Positions 26,568 through 36,056 are shown, counted from the stretch's first letter. The stretch is DNA of 64,000 nt from Paenibacillus sp. YYML68 (GCF_027923405.1 NZ_BQYI01000001.1:4216001-4280000); one strand, 5' to 3'. Made by a program: numbers and translations. Notes: a model not told the origin generated them from the sequence alone.

Positions 26568-27713
26568 TCAACGCTTCGCCCGGCTGCCCCGCTCCCGGTA
26601 CAGCTCTGCCAGTCGGCTAGCGGTCAGCTCCCAGCTGAAGCGACTCTTCACCGTACGCCGCCCCGCCTTCGCAAGACGTGCGGCGAGCCTAGGCGACCGC
26701 TGCAGCTTCCGGATCGCCGAAGCATACGCCTTAGGCGAGCGGTACTTCGTCACGAGCAGCCCGTTCTGACGATGCTGCACGATCTCGCGGATGCCGCCAT
26801 TCGCAGCGGCAATGACCGGCACGCCCGATGCCATCGCCTCAACGTTCACGAGGCCGAACGCCTCGTGGCCTTGCGACGGACAGACGAGGCAGTCCGCCTC
26901 GCGGTAGACGTCCGGCATCCTCTTATGTGGCACCGAGCCGAGGAATTGCACACGTAGCCGAAGACTTGCGGCGAGCCGCTTGAGCCTTGCGGCATATGGA
27001 CCCGTTACCGGTCCGCCTGCGATTGTCAGCGACAGGCTCCGTCCTACGCTTGCCGCCTCCGCCTGCTTGACGGCCTTCATCAGCACAGGAATGCCCTTCT
27101 GCCGCACGAGCCGCCCGGCATACAGGACGCGGAAGGCGGCCGACCGTGCTGCAGAACGACGTTTCGCCTGGCGGAATGCCTCCGTATCGACGCCGAGCCA
27201 TACCTCGCGAATGCGCCTTGCGACAGACGGGAACCGCGCCGACAGCTTCTCCCGAAGCGATGCGCTGTTCGCGACGATGCCATGGACCGCCGACAGACAG
27301 GCGGAGGCGTTCTTGCGTTTGATTTTGCGAGGCGAGACGAAGGTGAGGGAATGAAGGAACAGCCATACGGGCGTGCCGGGCAGCGCTCGCTGTACAGCGG
27401 CAGCCAGCTTCGGTCGATTGTCGACCTGCACGGCATCGAAGCGTCCACCACGGTGAGCACGCTGCTGCAGCGACTGCACCGCCTTCAGCACCGCCTTCTG
27501 GTACTCCCCCTCTGAGCCCGACGGCACGCGAACAATGGTCAAGCGGCTGGACATCTCGGACCTGTTCGGATATTTCGGGTGTCTGCGGCTGATGACCGTC
27601 ACCTCGTGCTTCTTCGCTAGTCTGTTTGCGATTGCCCAGATGCATATTTCGACCGACCCTCCGAGAAGCGGAGGCACCGGAATTTGCTCAGGCGCTATAA
27701 TTAAGATCCTCAC
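26568..27713 (-). CDS. Glycosyltransferase family 4 (GT-B)
   Basis: This 381-residue protein begins RILIIAPEQIPVPPLLGGSV, with the glycine-rich acceptor loop of GT4 enzymes. It has the sugar-nucleotide region VLYAGRLVRQKGIPVLMKAV and the EX7E block EAFGLVNVEAMASGVPVIA at about 290. Substrate unknown. GTG start at 27713, GGGAG seven bases upstream. Its place beside a YheC/D-like gene suggests a role in spore or cell-surface glycan; inference only. Confidence 0.85.
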   Translation of the reverse strand: MRILIIAPEQIPVPPLLGGSVEICIWAIANRLAKKHEVTVISRRHPKYPNRSEMSSRLTIVRVPSGSEGEYQKAVLKAVQSLQQRAHRGGRFDAVQVDNRPKLAAAVQRALPGTPVWLFLHSLTFVSPRKIKRKNASACLSAVHGIVANSASLREKLSARFPSVARRIREVWLGVDTEAFRQAKRRSAARSAAFRVLYAGRLVRQKGIPVLMKAVKQAEAASVGRSLSLTIAGGPVTGPYAARLKRLAASLRLRVQFLGSVPHKRMPDVYREADCLVCPSQGHEAFGLVNVEAMASGVPVIAAANGGIREIVQHRQNGLLVTKYRSPKAYASAIRKLQRSPRLAARLAKAGRRTVKSRFSWELTASRLAELYRERGSRAKR

Positions 27714-27824
27714 GGGAATGCTCCCTGCCCTTCTGAGGCTGACATACGCTCATCATGATATTGCCCTTAGTATCGTATGCCTGCAGTCGTCTTGGCGTCC
27801 GTGTCGTGCGTCTAGATGGGCGCA

Positions 27825-27872
27825 CAAAAAGCCTTCACCACCCGCCCTGAAGGGCGAAAGCAGCGAAGGCTG
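27825..27872 (-). terminator. Terminator of prfC
   Basis: On the minus strand AGCCTTC pairs with GAAGGCT around an inner GCCCT/AGGGC stem and is followed by TTTTT. Confidence 0.85.
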
Positions 27873-27922
27873 TTGCAATACGTCATCGAATACTCAGGTC
27901 ACCACAGTACAGTCGACTCGAC

Positions 27923-29509
27923 TTAAGGCGCCGTCTCTAGAAACTTCAGCGTCGGGTTCTTCTCCGTCGACGTGCGCAGCGCATACTCGTTCTCGAACAG
28001 CGCCACGTAGTTGTCGTTCTTGTCCTTCACGAGCTGCGAATTGATGCGGAACTTCGAAGGGTCGATGTCGTCGCCGACGAGCCAGCGGGCGAATTGGTAC
28101 GTCATGCGCGACAGCTGCACATCGACGCCGTATTCCCCCTTCATCCGGTACTCGAACACCTCGAACTGGAGCTGACCGACGACACCGAGAATGAGATCCT
28201 CGAAGCCGATCGTCTTGAAGACCTGAATCGTGCCCTCCTCCGTCAGCTGGTCAACACCCTTCTGGAACTGCTTATGCTTCAGCGCGTTCTTGACCGTCAC
28301 CTTGGAGAACAGCTCTGGCGAGAACGTCGGCAGCTCGTCGAACTCGAGCACGCCCGCTTGGCTGAGCGTATCGCCGATGCGGAAGATGCCCGGATCGAAC
28401 AGACCGATGATGTCGCCCGGGAACGCCTCGTCCACGATGTCGCGATCCTGCGCGAGAAACTGCTGCGGCTGCGACAGCTTGATGTCCTTGCCCGCACGCA
28501 CGTGCTTCACGCTCATGCCGCGCTCGAACTTCCCCGAGCAGATGCGCAGGAACGCGAGACGGTCGCGGTGAGCCGGGTTCATGTTCGCCTGAATCTTGAA
28601 CACGTAGCCCGTGAACTTCTCATTGAGCGGCTCGATGATGCTACCGTCGCTGGTCTTGCGTGATGTCGGCGCAGGCGCGAGCTGCAGGAAGTTCTCGAGG
28701 AACGTCTGCACGCCGAAGTTGTTGATCGCACTGCCGAAGAACACTGGCGTCAGCTCTCCGGTACGCACCTTCTCATAATCGAACTCGTCACCCGCCACGT
28801 CGAGCAGCTCCAGATCCTGCACGAGCTGATCGTAGAAGAACTCGCCTGCAATCTCCTTCACGATCGGGTCCTCATAGCCGCTGACCTTCTTCACCTTAAT
28901 CTCGCGGTGGTCGTCGCCCTGGAACAGCTCCACCTGCGTCAGCTTGCGGTCGTACACGCCGCAGAACTGCTTGCCCATGCCGATCGGCCAGTTCATCGGG
29001 TACGAGCGGATGCCGAGCAAGTTCTCCAGCTCCTCCAGCAGCTCGAACGGATTACGTCCCTCACGGTCCAGCTTGTTAATGAAGGTGAAGATCGGAATGC
29101 CGCGCATCCGGCACACCTGGAACAGCTTCTTCGTCTGTGCCTCGACACCCTTCGCCGAGTCGATCAGCATGACCGCGCTATCCGCCGCTGTCAGCGTCCG
29201 GTACGTGTCCTCACTGAAGTCCTGATGACCCGGTGTATCGAGAATGTTCACCCGATGTCCGTTGTAATCGAACTGCATCACGCTGGACGTAACCGAGATT
29301 CCGCGCTGCTTCTCGATCTCCATCCAGTCGCTCGTCGCGTGACGGCTCGCCTTGCGTCCCTTCACCGTACCCGCCAGACGAATCGCGCCTCCGAACAGCA
29401 GCAGCTTCTCGGTGAGTGTCGTTTTTCCCGCATCCGGGTGAGAAATAATGGCGAACGTTCTGCGCTTCTGAACCTCTTCAGACAGCTTCTTGCTTATATC
29501 TGTACTCAT
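27923..29509 (-). CDS. prfC: Peptide chain release factor 3
   Basis: This 528-residue GTPase of the elongation-factor family has G1 SHPDAGKTTLTEKL, switch region RGISVTSSVMQFDY, G3 DTPGHQDFSEDTY, G4 INKLDREGRNP, then an EF-Tu-like domain 2 and the RF3-specific C-terminal domain (GAVGQLQFEV-like LGVVGQLQFEVFEYR). It frees RF1/RF2 from the ribosome after termination. ATG at 29509 with AAGGAAGG upstream. Length and motifs are normal. Confidence 0.95.
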   Translation of the reverse strand: MSTDISKKLSEEVQKRRTFAIISHPDAGKTTLTEKLLLFGGAIRLAGTVKGRKASRHATSDWMEIEKQRGISVTSSVMQFDYNGHRVNILDTPGHQDFSEDTYRTLTAADSAVMLIDSAKGVEAQTKKLFQVCRMRGIPIFTFINKLDREGRNPFELLEELENLLGIRSYPMNWPIGMGKQFCGVYDRKLTQVELFQGDDHREIKVKKVSGYEDPIVKEIAGEFFYDQLVQDLELLDVAGDEFDYEKVRTGELTPVFFGSAINNFGVQTFLENFLQLAPAPTSRKTSDGSIIEPLNEKFTGYVFKIQANMNPAHRDRLAFLRICSGKFERGMSVKHVRAGKDIKLSQPQQFLAQDRDIVDEAFPGDIIGLFDPGIFRIGDTLSQAGVLEFDELPTFSPELFSKVTVKNALKHKQFQKGVDQLTEEGTIQVFKTIGFEDLILGVVGQLQFEVFEYRMKGEYGVDVQLSRMTYQFARWLVGDDIDPSKFRINSQLVKDKNDNYVALFENEYALRTSTEKNPTLKFLETAP

Positions 29510-29561
29510 AGTCGGTCTAGTTCCTTCCTTGGCCTTAAGTTTATTTATGAATCAACGAGTG

Positions 29562-30623
29562 TTAGGCGAACGGGACTGTCCAGTCCGCTTCCTTCACCCA
29601 CTTACGCGAAGCGAATTCCCGGCCTCTCAGCCTGACCCGATCCGCGAACACCTCGACGTACATCCCTTGCGCCTTCTCCTTCGCCACATGCTCATACTTC
29701 TCATTCAGCACGCGGCCAACCGACGAGTTGTGGAAGTAATGGAACCCTTCCTTCACATAATGCTCGCCCTTCCCTGCAAAATCCTGATGCCGATGTCCGC
29801 AGAACACGAACACGTTCTTGTACGGCTTCAAAATCGCGCGCAGCCGCTGCGCCGGGATCAGCTGGTGACTCTTGCCGTCCTGACCAGCAGGCGGCAGCGG
29901 CTGGTGCGTCAGAATGAACACCGGACTACCGTCCTTGTGCGGAGCGAGCTGCTGCTCCAGCCAGCGAAGCTGCTCCTCGGAGTACCAGGCGCCCTCGCCC
30001 ACCTCCGGCCGCTCCTGCACGTACGTCTCTTGCGACAGCGCGATCAGATGATGTCCATTCACCCATGCGTCATGATAAGGCTTCTTCAGGCCAAAAAACT
30101 GCTGGAACCGCTCCCGAGACTGCCAATCCGTCTTGCCATGCGGCATCGTCTTCGGATTGAACTGCCCGCTCCGGTCCAGCCAGACGTGGTAATAGTCGTG
30201 GTTACCCATATTGGCGTACACTGGCGGCAGCTTGTAGGCCGCTAGCAGCTTGCGCAGCTCCCCGTACTCCTCATCCGTACCGTATTCGGTCAAGTCACCC
30301 GTAAGCGCAATCGCACCTACTCTCGTATCCATCTGCTCGATGTCGGTCAGTGCCTGCTTCAGATGCCGGATCGTGCCGGGGTCGTGCTTCGATATATGAA
30401 GATCGCTGAGTACCATGAAGGCGAATAACGGCACCGCCTCGGCCTCTTGCCGCGGCTCGCGCTGTTCTGCGCGAGCTCCGTCCGCCGCCTGCGATCGTGC
30501 GCCTCCATCCAGCAGTCGGCTCGACCGGCCCATACGCTCCATCAGCTCCAAGAAGCCGACGACCAGCGCCGCCCCCCATGCCAGAAGGCCAAGCAGCCAG
30601 ACGACGAATGCTCGCCTCGTCAT
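29562..30623 (-). CDS. Membrane-anchored metallophosphoesterase
   Basis: This 353-residue protein starts with a single transmembrane helix (about 6-28), then a linker and a calcineurin-like phosphoesterase domain with metal ligands in LSDLHISKHD, ALTGDLTEYG, YANMGNHDYYH, ILTHQPLPP and FCGHRHQD. Start: ATG at 30623 behind GGGAGGGAG. The catalytic domain is predicted outside the cell. Substrate not evident; relatives hydrolyse phosphodiesters or nucleotides. Confidence 0.85.
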   Translation of the reverse strand: MTRRAFVVWLLGLLAWGAALVVGFLELMERMGRSSRLLDGGARSQAADGARAEQREPRQEAEAVPLFAFMVLSDLHISKHDPGTIRHLKQALTDIEQMDTRVGAIALTGDLTEYGTDEEYGELRKLLAAYKLPPVYANMGNHDYYHVWLDRSGQFNPKTMPHGKTDWQSRERFQQFFGLKKPYHDAWVNGHHLIALSQETYVQERPEVGEGAWYSEEQLRWLEQQLAPHKDGSPVFILTHQPLPPAGQDGKSHQLIPAQRLRAILKPYKNVFVFCGHRHQDFAGKGEHYVKEGFHYFHNSSVGRVLNEKYEHVAKEKAQGMYVEVFADRVRLRGREFASRKWVKEADWTVPFA

Positions 30624-30683
30624 ATGTGCTCCCTCCCTGCTCGCTGAGGCTTACACTCCATCATACCATATTTGTGAGAATGA

Positions 30684-30736
30684 AAAAAAGAGACTGTCCA
30701 GCAGCAGCCAACAGCCGCCCCCGAACAATCTCTCTA
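30684..30736 (-). terminator. Terminator after the cyclase gene
   Basis: On the minus strand AGAGA...TTGT pairs imperfectly with ACAG...TCTCT and ends in seven T residues. Confidence 0.6.
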
Positions 30737-30748
30737 TGCTACTCAAAC

Positions 30749-31372
30749 CTAAGAGCCAAGCAGGAACGCTCTCGCCGGAGCCGCCTCAATGCCCTCCAGC
30801 TTCAGCGGAGCGAGCACGAAGAAGTACGTGCCAGCCGGCACGTCCGCGAGCCGCAGCCCCTCGAGAATGAGCACGTTATTACGCATCAGCGTACGGTGTG
30901 TGCCGTACTCCGGCTGCGAGCGCTCGATGCCGAGCGCATCCGTGCCAACGCCCTTAATCCCGAGCTCGGCCAAATATTGCGCCCCGTCCTCCTTCAGGAA
31001 GATGAAGTCCAGCTCGAACTTATCGGTGAACGAATTGCTTGTCTTGAATAGAATCCATTCGCCCTTCTGAATCGCCAATGGCTCCAGGTCCGCCTTCGTC
31101 ACGCCGTCCACGACATGCGTCAGGTCGAGCACACGCGCCGTTCCGATCAAGTCCTGCAGCGGGATCGTCTCAATCGTCGCCCCGTCCTTGAGCATGTGCA
31201 GCGGCGCATCCAGATGCGTGCCCGTATGCGCGTCAAGACTGATGCGCGTCTCGTACGTTTGGCCCGTCTCGTGATTGCCTGTATTCTCGAAGCTAGGGCG
31301 CTTCGCATCCCTATCCTTCCACACCATCATGTCACGATGAATTGTCATCGAGATATCGTACAGCTTGAACAT
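30749..31372 (-). CDS. Cyclase-family metal hydrolase (kynurenine formamidase-like)
   Basis: This 207-residue protein carries the family signature HTGTHLDAPLH (about 50) that binds the metal, plus GVGTDALGIE and the ending FFVLAPLKLEGIEAAPARAF. Family members hydrolyse amide or cyclic substrates such as formylkynurenine; no tryptophan-degradation genes are nearby, so the substrate is open. Start set at ATG 31372 because GGAGG lies nine bases upstream; a GTG three codons earlier abuts the ribosome site. Confidence 0.88.
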   Translation of the reverse strand: MFKLYDISMTIHRDMMVWKDRDAKRPSFENTGNHETGQTYETRISLDAHTGTHLDAPLHMLKDGATIETIPLQDLIGTARVLDLTHVVDGVTKADLEPLAIQKGEWILFKTSNSFTDKFELDFIFLKEDGAQYLAELGIKGVGTDALGIERSQPEYGTHRTLMRNNVLILEGLRLADVPAGTYFFVLAPLKLEGIEAAPARAFLLGS

Positions 31373-31452
31373 CGTCCGCACCCTCCTTATTGAACCGCTA
31401 GTCTTCGCTTAGCGCTGCATAGACTCCTACGTCGTCAGTTCTTACATGAAGC

Positions 31453-32973
31453 TTAGCGCTGCGTGAACTCCCACGCCACCTCGTTCTCGTCCTGCCCGTT
31501 CACCGGCCACCACTTGAAGCCGTCCTGCGTCACGAGCTTCTGCCCGCGCTCCGGTCCCCATGTGCCTGCTGCGTACGTCTGGAGATCGTCTGCGCCTTCC
31601 TTCCACGCCGACTCGATCTGGTCGACATACTTCCACGCCAGTGCAACCTCGTCCCATCGGGTGAAATACGTCGAGTCGCCGCGCGCCGCATCGTAGAGCA
31701 GCCGCTCGTACGCCTCAGGCGTGTTCAGTCCGACCTGGCAGCTCTGGCAGAAGTCCATCGCCACCGGCACGATCACACCCTCAGAGCCCGGCTGCTTCGC
31801 ATTCATCTTGAAGTAGATGCCCTCCATCGGGTTGACGCGGAAGACGAGCAGGTTCGGCTCGAGCTTATGCTTCGTCGACAAGTACACGTTGTTCGGCACG
31901 TTCTTGAACTCCACCACGACCTCGGTCGTCTTCACCGGCAGCCGCTTGCCTGTCCGAATGTAGAACGGTACGCCAGCCCAGCGGAAGTTATCCACGAATA
32001 CCCGCGCGGCAAAATACGTCTCCGTCGCCGACTCCGGATTCACCTTGTCCTCCTGACGATACCCCGGCACCTGCTGCCCCTTCATCGTGCCTTGCGAATA
32101 TTGACCGCGAACGGTGTTCGCCCGCACATCCGCAGCGCTCTCGAAGCCGCGCAGACTGCGCAGCACCTTCACCTTCTCATCGCGGATATCCTCCGGATGC
32201 ATCCGGCTTGGCGGCTCCATCGCCATAATTGCGAGCATCTGCAGCATATGGTTCTGACCCATATCGCGCAGCGCGCCCGAGCGGTCGTAGTAGCCGCCGC
32301 GCTCCTCGACGCCGACCGTTTCACTCAGCGTAATCTGAATGTTGCTAATATATTTGTTGTTCCACAGCGGCTCGAAGAACGCATTCGCGAAGCGTACAAC
32401 GTTGATGTTCTGCACCATTTCTTTGCCGAGATAATGGTCAATGCGGTATATATCCTGCTCCTCGAACACTTGGCGAATCTCCGCATTCAGCTTCTCAGCC
32501 GACTTCAGATCATAGCCGAATGGCTTCTCAATAACGACGCGGTGCCAGCCCTCCGTCTCGAGCAGCCCGCCTGCCTTCAGGTTGTGCGACACAGGACCGA
32601 ACAGCTCTGGCGCGAGCGCGAGGTAGGACAGCTTGTTGCCGCCCGCATCGAACTTCTCGTCGAGCCGATCCGTCAGCGCCTTCAGCTCACGGAAGCTGTT
32701 CACATCGTTAATATCTAATGACATGTATTCAAAATGGTCAGCGAACGACTCCCACCGCTCGTCCTTGGTGACGTTGTAACGCGCGAACTCTTTAATAGAC
32801 TCCAGCACGTCCTCGCGGAACTCCTCATTCGTGCGCGAACGACGGGCAAGGCCGACGACGGCGAACTTCTCTCCGAGCTTACGTTCGCGGTACAAGCTGT
32901 AGAACGCCGGGAACAGCTTGCGGCGTGCCAGATCCCCTGTAGCTCCGAATATTAGAAACACAGCATTGGTCAT
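31453..32973 (-). CDS. zwf: Glucose-6-phosphate 1-dehydrogenase
   Basis: This protein of about 506 residues has the NADP-binding IFGATGDLARRKLFPAFY at the N-terminus, VVIEKPFGYDL and the catalytic RIDHYLGKEMVQN. The C-terminal dimer domain is complete. It is the first step of the oxidative pentose phosphate pathway (glucose-6-phosphate to 6-phosphogluconolactone, making NADPH). Start: ATG at 32973, GAGGG five bases upstream; another ATG four codons earlier has no such site. Confidence 0.95.
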   Translation of the reverse strand: MTNAVFLIFGATGDLARRKLFPAFYSLYRERKLGEKFAVVGLARRSRTNEEFREDVLESIKEFARYNVTKDERWESFADHFEYMSLDINDVNSFRELKALTDRLDEKFDAGGNKLSYLALAPELFGPVSHNLKAGGLLETEGWHRVVIEKPFGYDLKSAEKLNAEIRQVFEEQDIYRIDHYLGKEMVQNINVVRFANAFFEPLWNNKYISNIQITLSETVGVEERGGYYDRSGALRDMGQNHMLQMLAIMAMEPPSRMHPEDIRDEKVKVLRSLRGFESAADVRANTVRGQYSQGTMKGQQVPGYRQEDKVNPESATETYFAARVFVDNFRWAGVPFYIRTGKRLPVKTTEVVVEFKNVPNNVYLSTKHKLEPNLLVFRVNPMEGIYFKMNAKQPGSEGVIVPVAMDFCQSCQVGLNTPEAYERLLYDAARGDSTYFTRWDEVALAWKYVDQIESAWKEGADDLQTYAAGTWGPERGQKLVTQDGFKWWPVNGQDENEVAWEFTQR

Positions 32974-33031
32974 AATTTCCCTCATTCTCTCTCATCATTT
33001 TCCTTAAGCATAACGAAAATGAGACACAGTT

Positions 33032-33856
33032 TCAATACTCCGTTGTAATAAGCGGTGCTCCGATCGTCAGCCTGCTCTTGCCTGTCCGCGAATCGCGATG
33101 CTGCGCCGTCTGGAAGCTCAGCTTATTCGCCCCGCTGCTCGCGTAGCCCCGCAGCTCCTGCGACCCGTAGGAGACGCTGACCGTTCCGACGTCCTCATAG
33201 CGCTCAAGCTCGCTACCGCCAAGCTTGGCGGCAACCGCGCCTAAGATCGCCTCAGCCTCGTGCTCTTGCTTGTGCTCCTGCCCATGCTCTGGCTCCTGTC
33301 CACGCTCCAGCTCGCGGCCATCCAGCTCTCCCTGGATCATCACGTTCCAGCTCGCCTGCCAGCCAAGTCCGGCCATCGCCTCATCCACCCGCGCTTGTAG
33401 TGCCACGACCGCGTCCGACCGCTCCAGCGGGAACGACTCGCACTCCAGCTTCACGATGCCGTACAGCTCACCTGGCTGCAGCTCGGTCAGCAGCAGCGTC
33501 TGCATGCAGCCGCGCAGCTCCTCTGTCAGCGCACCGCTCTGGCGGTATACCGGATGTCCGGACTGCTCACCCCCTTCGCCAGCTGCTGTTAGGCCGAGCT
33601 GCTCCCCCCATTTCTCACCTAATAACAGCAGTCCTCCCACATGCTCCATATCGTTCACCTGAATGGGACCGGTCTTCTTCAGCGTCAGCCTGACAGCGGC
33701 GTCTTGACCGAATGCCTCTCTCGCAGCCGCCAGCAGCTTCTTCGTATCCTCATGTGCTCCCTCTGCACGAGCCGAGGCTTGTACCTGTACCGCCGCCCAC
33801 ACACTAATTACGAGCACCATAGCCAGCACAGCCGCCATCATCGAACGCTTCGTCAT
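33032..33856 (-). CDS. YwmB-like secreted protein
   Basis: This 274-residue protein has an N-terminal signal peptide (MTKRSMMAAVLAMVLVIS, then AQA-like cleavage region). The mature part resembles YwmB (DUF1779) of Bacillus, which lies beside murAA and spoIID there; here the neighbour is zwf. A low-complexity block of Glu/Gln/His repeats (EPEHGQEHKQEHE) sits at about 195-215. Function unknown. Start taken at ATG 33856; the upstream TTG has no ribosome site. Confidence 0.7.
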   Translation of the reverse strand: MTKRSMMAAVLAMVLVISVWAAVQVQASARAEGAHEDTKKLLAAAREAFGQDAAVRLTLKKTGPIQVNDMEHVGGLLLLGEKWGEQLGLTAAGEGGEQSGHPVYRQSGALTEELRGCMQTLLLTELQPGELYGIVKLECESFPLERSDAVVALQARVDEAMAGLGWQASWNVMIQGELDGRELERGQEPEHGQEHKQEHEAEAILGAVAAKLGGSELERYEDVGTVSVSYGSQELRGYASSGANKLSFQTAQHRDSRTGKSRLTIGAPLITTEY

Positions 33857-34061
33857 CACCAGATCCCATCCTCTCAAGCCGAATCTATCACTCTAGCAAT
33901 CAGCTTGCCCGGATTCGTATCGAGTTATACGGTGCGTTACAGCTTACTCCACATTTAGGCGCATTCACCTGGGCATTCGTCCATAACACAAGGGCGGATG
34001 CCGCATAGTCTGAAGTGTAGGCTATTACTCAATCGAACTTACGACGGAGGTGATTTCGATC

Positions 34062-34454
34062 ATGAAACGCATTTACCCGATCTGCGAGGCAGAATGCGCG
34101 CCTCATTACGGCAAGCCGGTATGTGTCATTCTTCGTGACGGAACCGAAGTGATGGGCGTCATGTCCTGCATCGAGAACGGCAAGCTGATCCTCGGTACAG
34201 ACAACACGGCTGAGGCTGAAGTCGAGGCGCTAACGAATGCTGCACTGCCAGCAGCGAAGCGCTCCAAGCGTTCCTCTAAGCTCAGAACGTCCTCTTCCAA
34301 GCTGAAGCGCGCAGCTTCGAGCAAGGCACGCAAGCAGCAGGTTACGACATCTGCATACCCTTACGGTCCATACCCCTATCCGTATCCAGGCTTCCGCGCA
34401 GGACGCATCGCTCTCGACCTTGCGCTCATCACCCTGCTACTCATTCTGATCTAG
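34062..34454 (+). CDS. Small basic protein with Pro-Tyr repeat and C-terminal helix
   Basis: This 130-residue protein starts at ATG 34062 with GGAGGTGA nine bases upstream. It has an N-terminal domain of about 50 residues (ILRDGTEVMGVMSCIENGKL, like a small beta-barrel that binds RNA or metal), a Lys/Arg/Ser-rich middle, a PYGPYPYPYPGF stretch and a hydrophobic tail. Composition recalls spore coat or inner-spore proteins of Paenibacillaceae. No family assigned. Confidence 0.65.
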   Translation: MKRIYPICEAECAPHYGKPVCVILRDGTEVMGVMSCIENGKLILGTDNTAEAEVEALTNAALPAAKRSKRSSKLRTSSSKLKRAASSKARKQQVTTSAYPYGPYPYPYPGFRAGRIALDLALITLLLILI

Positions 34455-34463
34455 AAGAATTAC

Positions 34464-34519
34464 CAAAAAACCAAGTCCCTTGCGGCGCTATTTGTCGCCC
34501 GAGGTACTTGGTTTTTTTT
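34464..34519. terminator. Bidirectional terminator
   Basis: AAAACCAAGT pairs with ACTTGGTTTT around a G+C-rich loop, with A runs before and T runs after. It serves the gene ending at 34454 and the opposing acetyltransferase gene ending at 34535. Confidence 0.9.
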
Positions 34520-34534
34520 CATCCACATAGCCAT

Positions 34535-34993
34535 CTATTCAAGTATACCGCTCTGCAAGCTCTTCACCATCAGCATACATCTCAAGTTACGGTCGTAGTA
34601 AGCCGGACGATAGCCAAGACGCTCATAGAACATTCTCGCCTTCCCGTTCGCCTCATCGACCCACAGCGCCGCTTCCTTCAGCCCCTTCACCTGCGCCTTC
34701 CGCTCGGCCAGCTGCATCATCCGCTTGCCGATGCCCTTCCCTTGGTATCTCGGATGCACCGCCAGCAGATCGACCGTTACCCGCTCCCGGTCCAGTTTCA
34801 GCGTAATGAACCCTGCCGCCTGCCGCCCTGCCGTCACCTCGACATACGTCTCGGCTCTTCTTAGCCGCTTGCGCAGCTCCGGACGTGTCAGCTTCAAGCC
34901 CGGCTTCGTTAGTCTCGCATAGGGAAGCAGCTCCTCCTCCACTAGCTGAAAAATGACGCTGTCATCCTTCGATGGTACTCGTTTGCGCAGCAT
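34535..34993 (-). CDS. GNAT-family N-acetyltransferase
   Basis: This 152-residue protein has the GNAT core: LLAVHPRYQGKGIGKRMMQL with the acetyl-CoA-binding QGKGIG, and FYERLGYRPAYYDRNLRCML at the end. ATG at 34993 behind AAAGGCGG. Substrate unknown. Confidence 0.85.
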   Translation of the reverse strand: MLRKRVPSKDDSVIFQLVEEELLPYARLTKPGLKLTRPELRKRLRRAETYVEVTAGRQAAGFITLKLDRERVTVDLLAVHPRYQGKGIGKRMMQLAERKAQVKGLKEAALWVDEANGKARMFYERLGYRPAYYDRNLRCMLMVKSLQSGILE

Positions 34994-35075
34994 TGCAGCC
35001 GACCGCCTTTCACCCGCTTCGTAAGCTTTTCCTATAGCTTATGAGCGACAAGGGCGAAATGGCAGGGTAACCGCC

Positions 35076-35165
35076 TTATTTTTTATATTTTTTCGCGACA
35101 AATTGCATGAAGGCTACACAGATCACCAACACACCGGAAATGACGATGATTTGAACCCAGTTCAT
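35076..35165 (-). CDS. 29-residue single-helix membrane peptide
   Basis: The peptide reads MNWVQIIVISGVLVICVAFM followed by QFVAKKYKK. It starts at ATG 35165 with AAGGAG ten bases upstream and ends TAA at 35076. One transmembrane helix with a basic cytoplasmic tail. No other gene fits this gap. Function unknown. Confidence 0.6.
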   Translation of the reverse strand: MNWVQIIVISGVLVICVAFMQFVAKKYKK

Positions 35166-35324
35166 CAGAGGTAAGCTCCTTTACGTTCAATGGTCGATAG
35201 AACATCATACCGAATTGTTGCGATGAGTGTCAAGTGCCAACTATTTACGAACGGCTGTCGCTCGCGTATAATGTTGGTAAGGGAAGAAGCTACAGCCAAT
35301 TCGCAATTGAAGGAGGGGGAACAC

Positions 35325-36017
35325 ATGTTCATTACACCGATCAGTAACGCATTCCGTTCGTATGAGGTGCACACGCAATGGGTAGCCCTCGACCAGGCGA
35401 AGCAGGCTCGGGCCGTCGGACCTGTACGCTCGAAGCAGCCCGGACTGCCGATCATGCCAGAGCTGACCTACAAGCACGATCACTTCGCCAAGCAGACCGC
35501 TCAAGAGCTGTCCGGCGTTATAGATAAAGGCGAGCAGCTGAAGCAAGCCGCTCAAGCTGCAGCCAAGCGCACACCAACGGACGACGCCCAGCTAGCCGAG
35601 ACTGCCGAGCAGGTCGTTCAGAGCTACAACAAGCTCGCTTCCGCTCTATCGGAAGCCGGTCCGCTCCTGCGCCCAGCGGCGAAGAAGCTAGGTGCTAAGC
35701 TATCTGACGAGACGCTGCGCGATATCGGCATTGAGCGGCAGCAGGACGGCACGCTTCAAGTCGATCAACAGCGGCTGCGGGAGGCGGTAAGCGACTCGCC
35801 CGAGCAAGCCAAGGAGCTGCTTCAAGGACCGAACGGACTGCTTGCGCAGCTGGTCGATGCCGCTGAGTCGTTCAGCTCGTCATCCGCAGCTTCTCTGATC
35901 GACACGAGTCACGCTGCCTACCGTTCGCACACCAACTACACCGCAAGCGCCGTGTACGGCCTCCAGACGTATTTGGCCTCACCGATGCGCGGCACACTGC
36001 TGGATGTGCTCATGTAG
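35325..36017 (+). CDS. FliD C-terminus-like helical protein
   Basis: This 230-residue protein has no signal peptide. The region LSDETLRDIGIERQQDGTLQ through QLREAV and PEQAKELLQGPNGLLAQLVD resembles the C-terminal domain of the flagellar cap FliD, but the rest of FliD is missing. The first third is Ala/Gln-rich helix. ATG at 35325 behind AAGGAGGGGG. It may be a stand-alone relative of the flagellar filament cap or an unrelated coiled coil. No flagellar gene is adjacent. Confidence 0.6.
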   Translation: MFITPISNAFRSYEVHTQWVALDQAKQARAVGPVRSKQPGLPIMPELTYKHDHFAKQTAQELSGVIDKGEQLKQAAQAAAKRTPTDDAQLAETAEQVVQSYNKLASALSEAGPLLRPAAKKLGAKLSDETLRDIGIERQQDGTLQVDQQRLREAVSDSPEQAKELLQGPNGLLAQLVDAAESFSSSSAASLIDTSHAAYRSHTNYTASAVYGLQTYLASPMRGTLLDVLM

Positions 36018-36056
36018 CGTATGTCTGCTGGATATTGGCAGACGTTCATATGGATG

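Noticed and set aside
31867..32718. 283-residue plus-strand open frame
   Set aside because: Antisense shadow of zwf with no ribosome site or recognisable domain.
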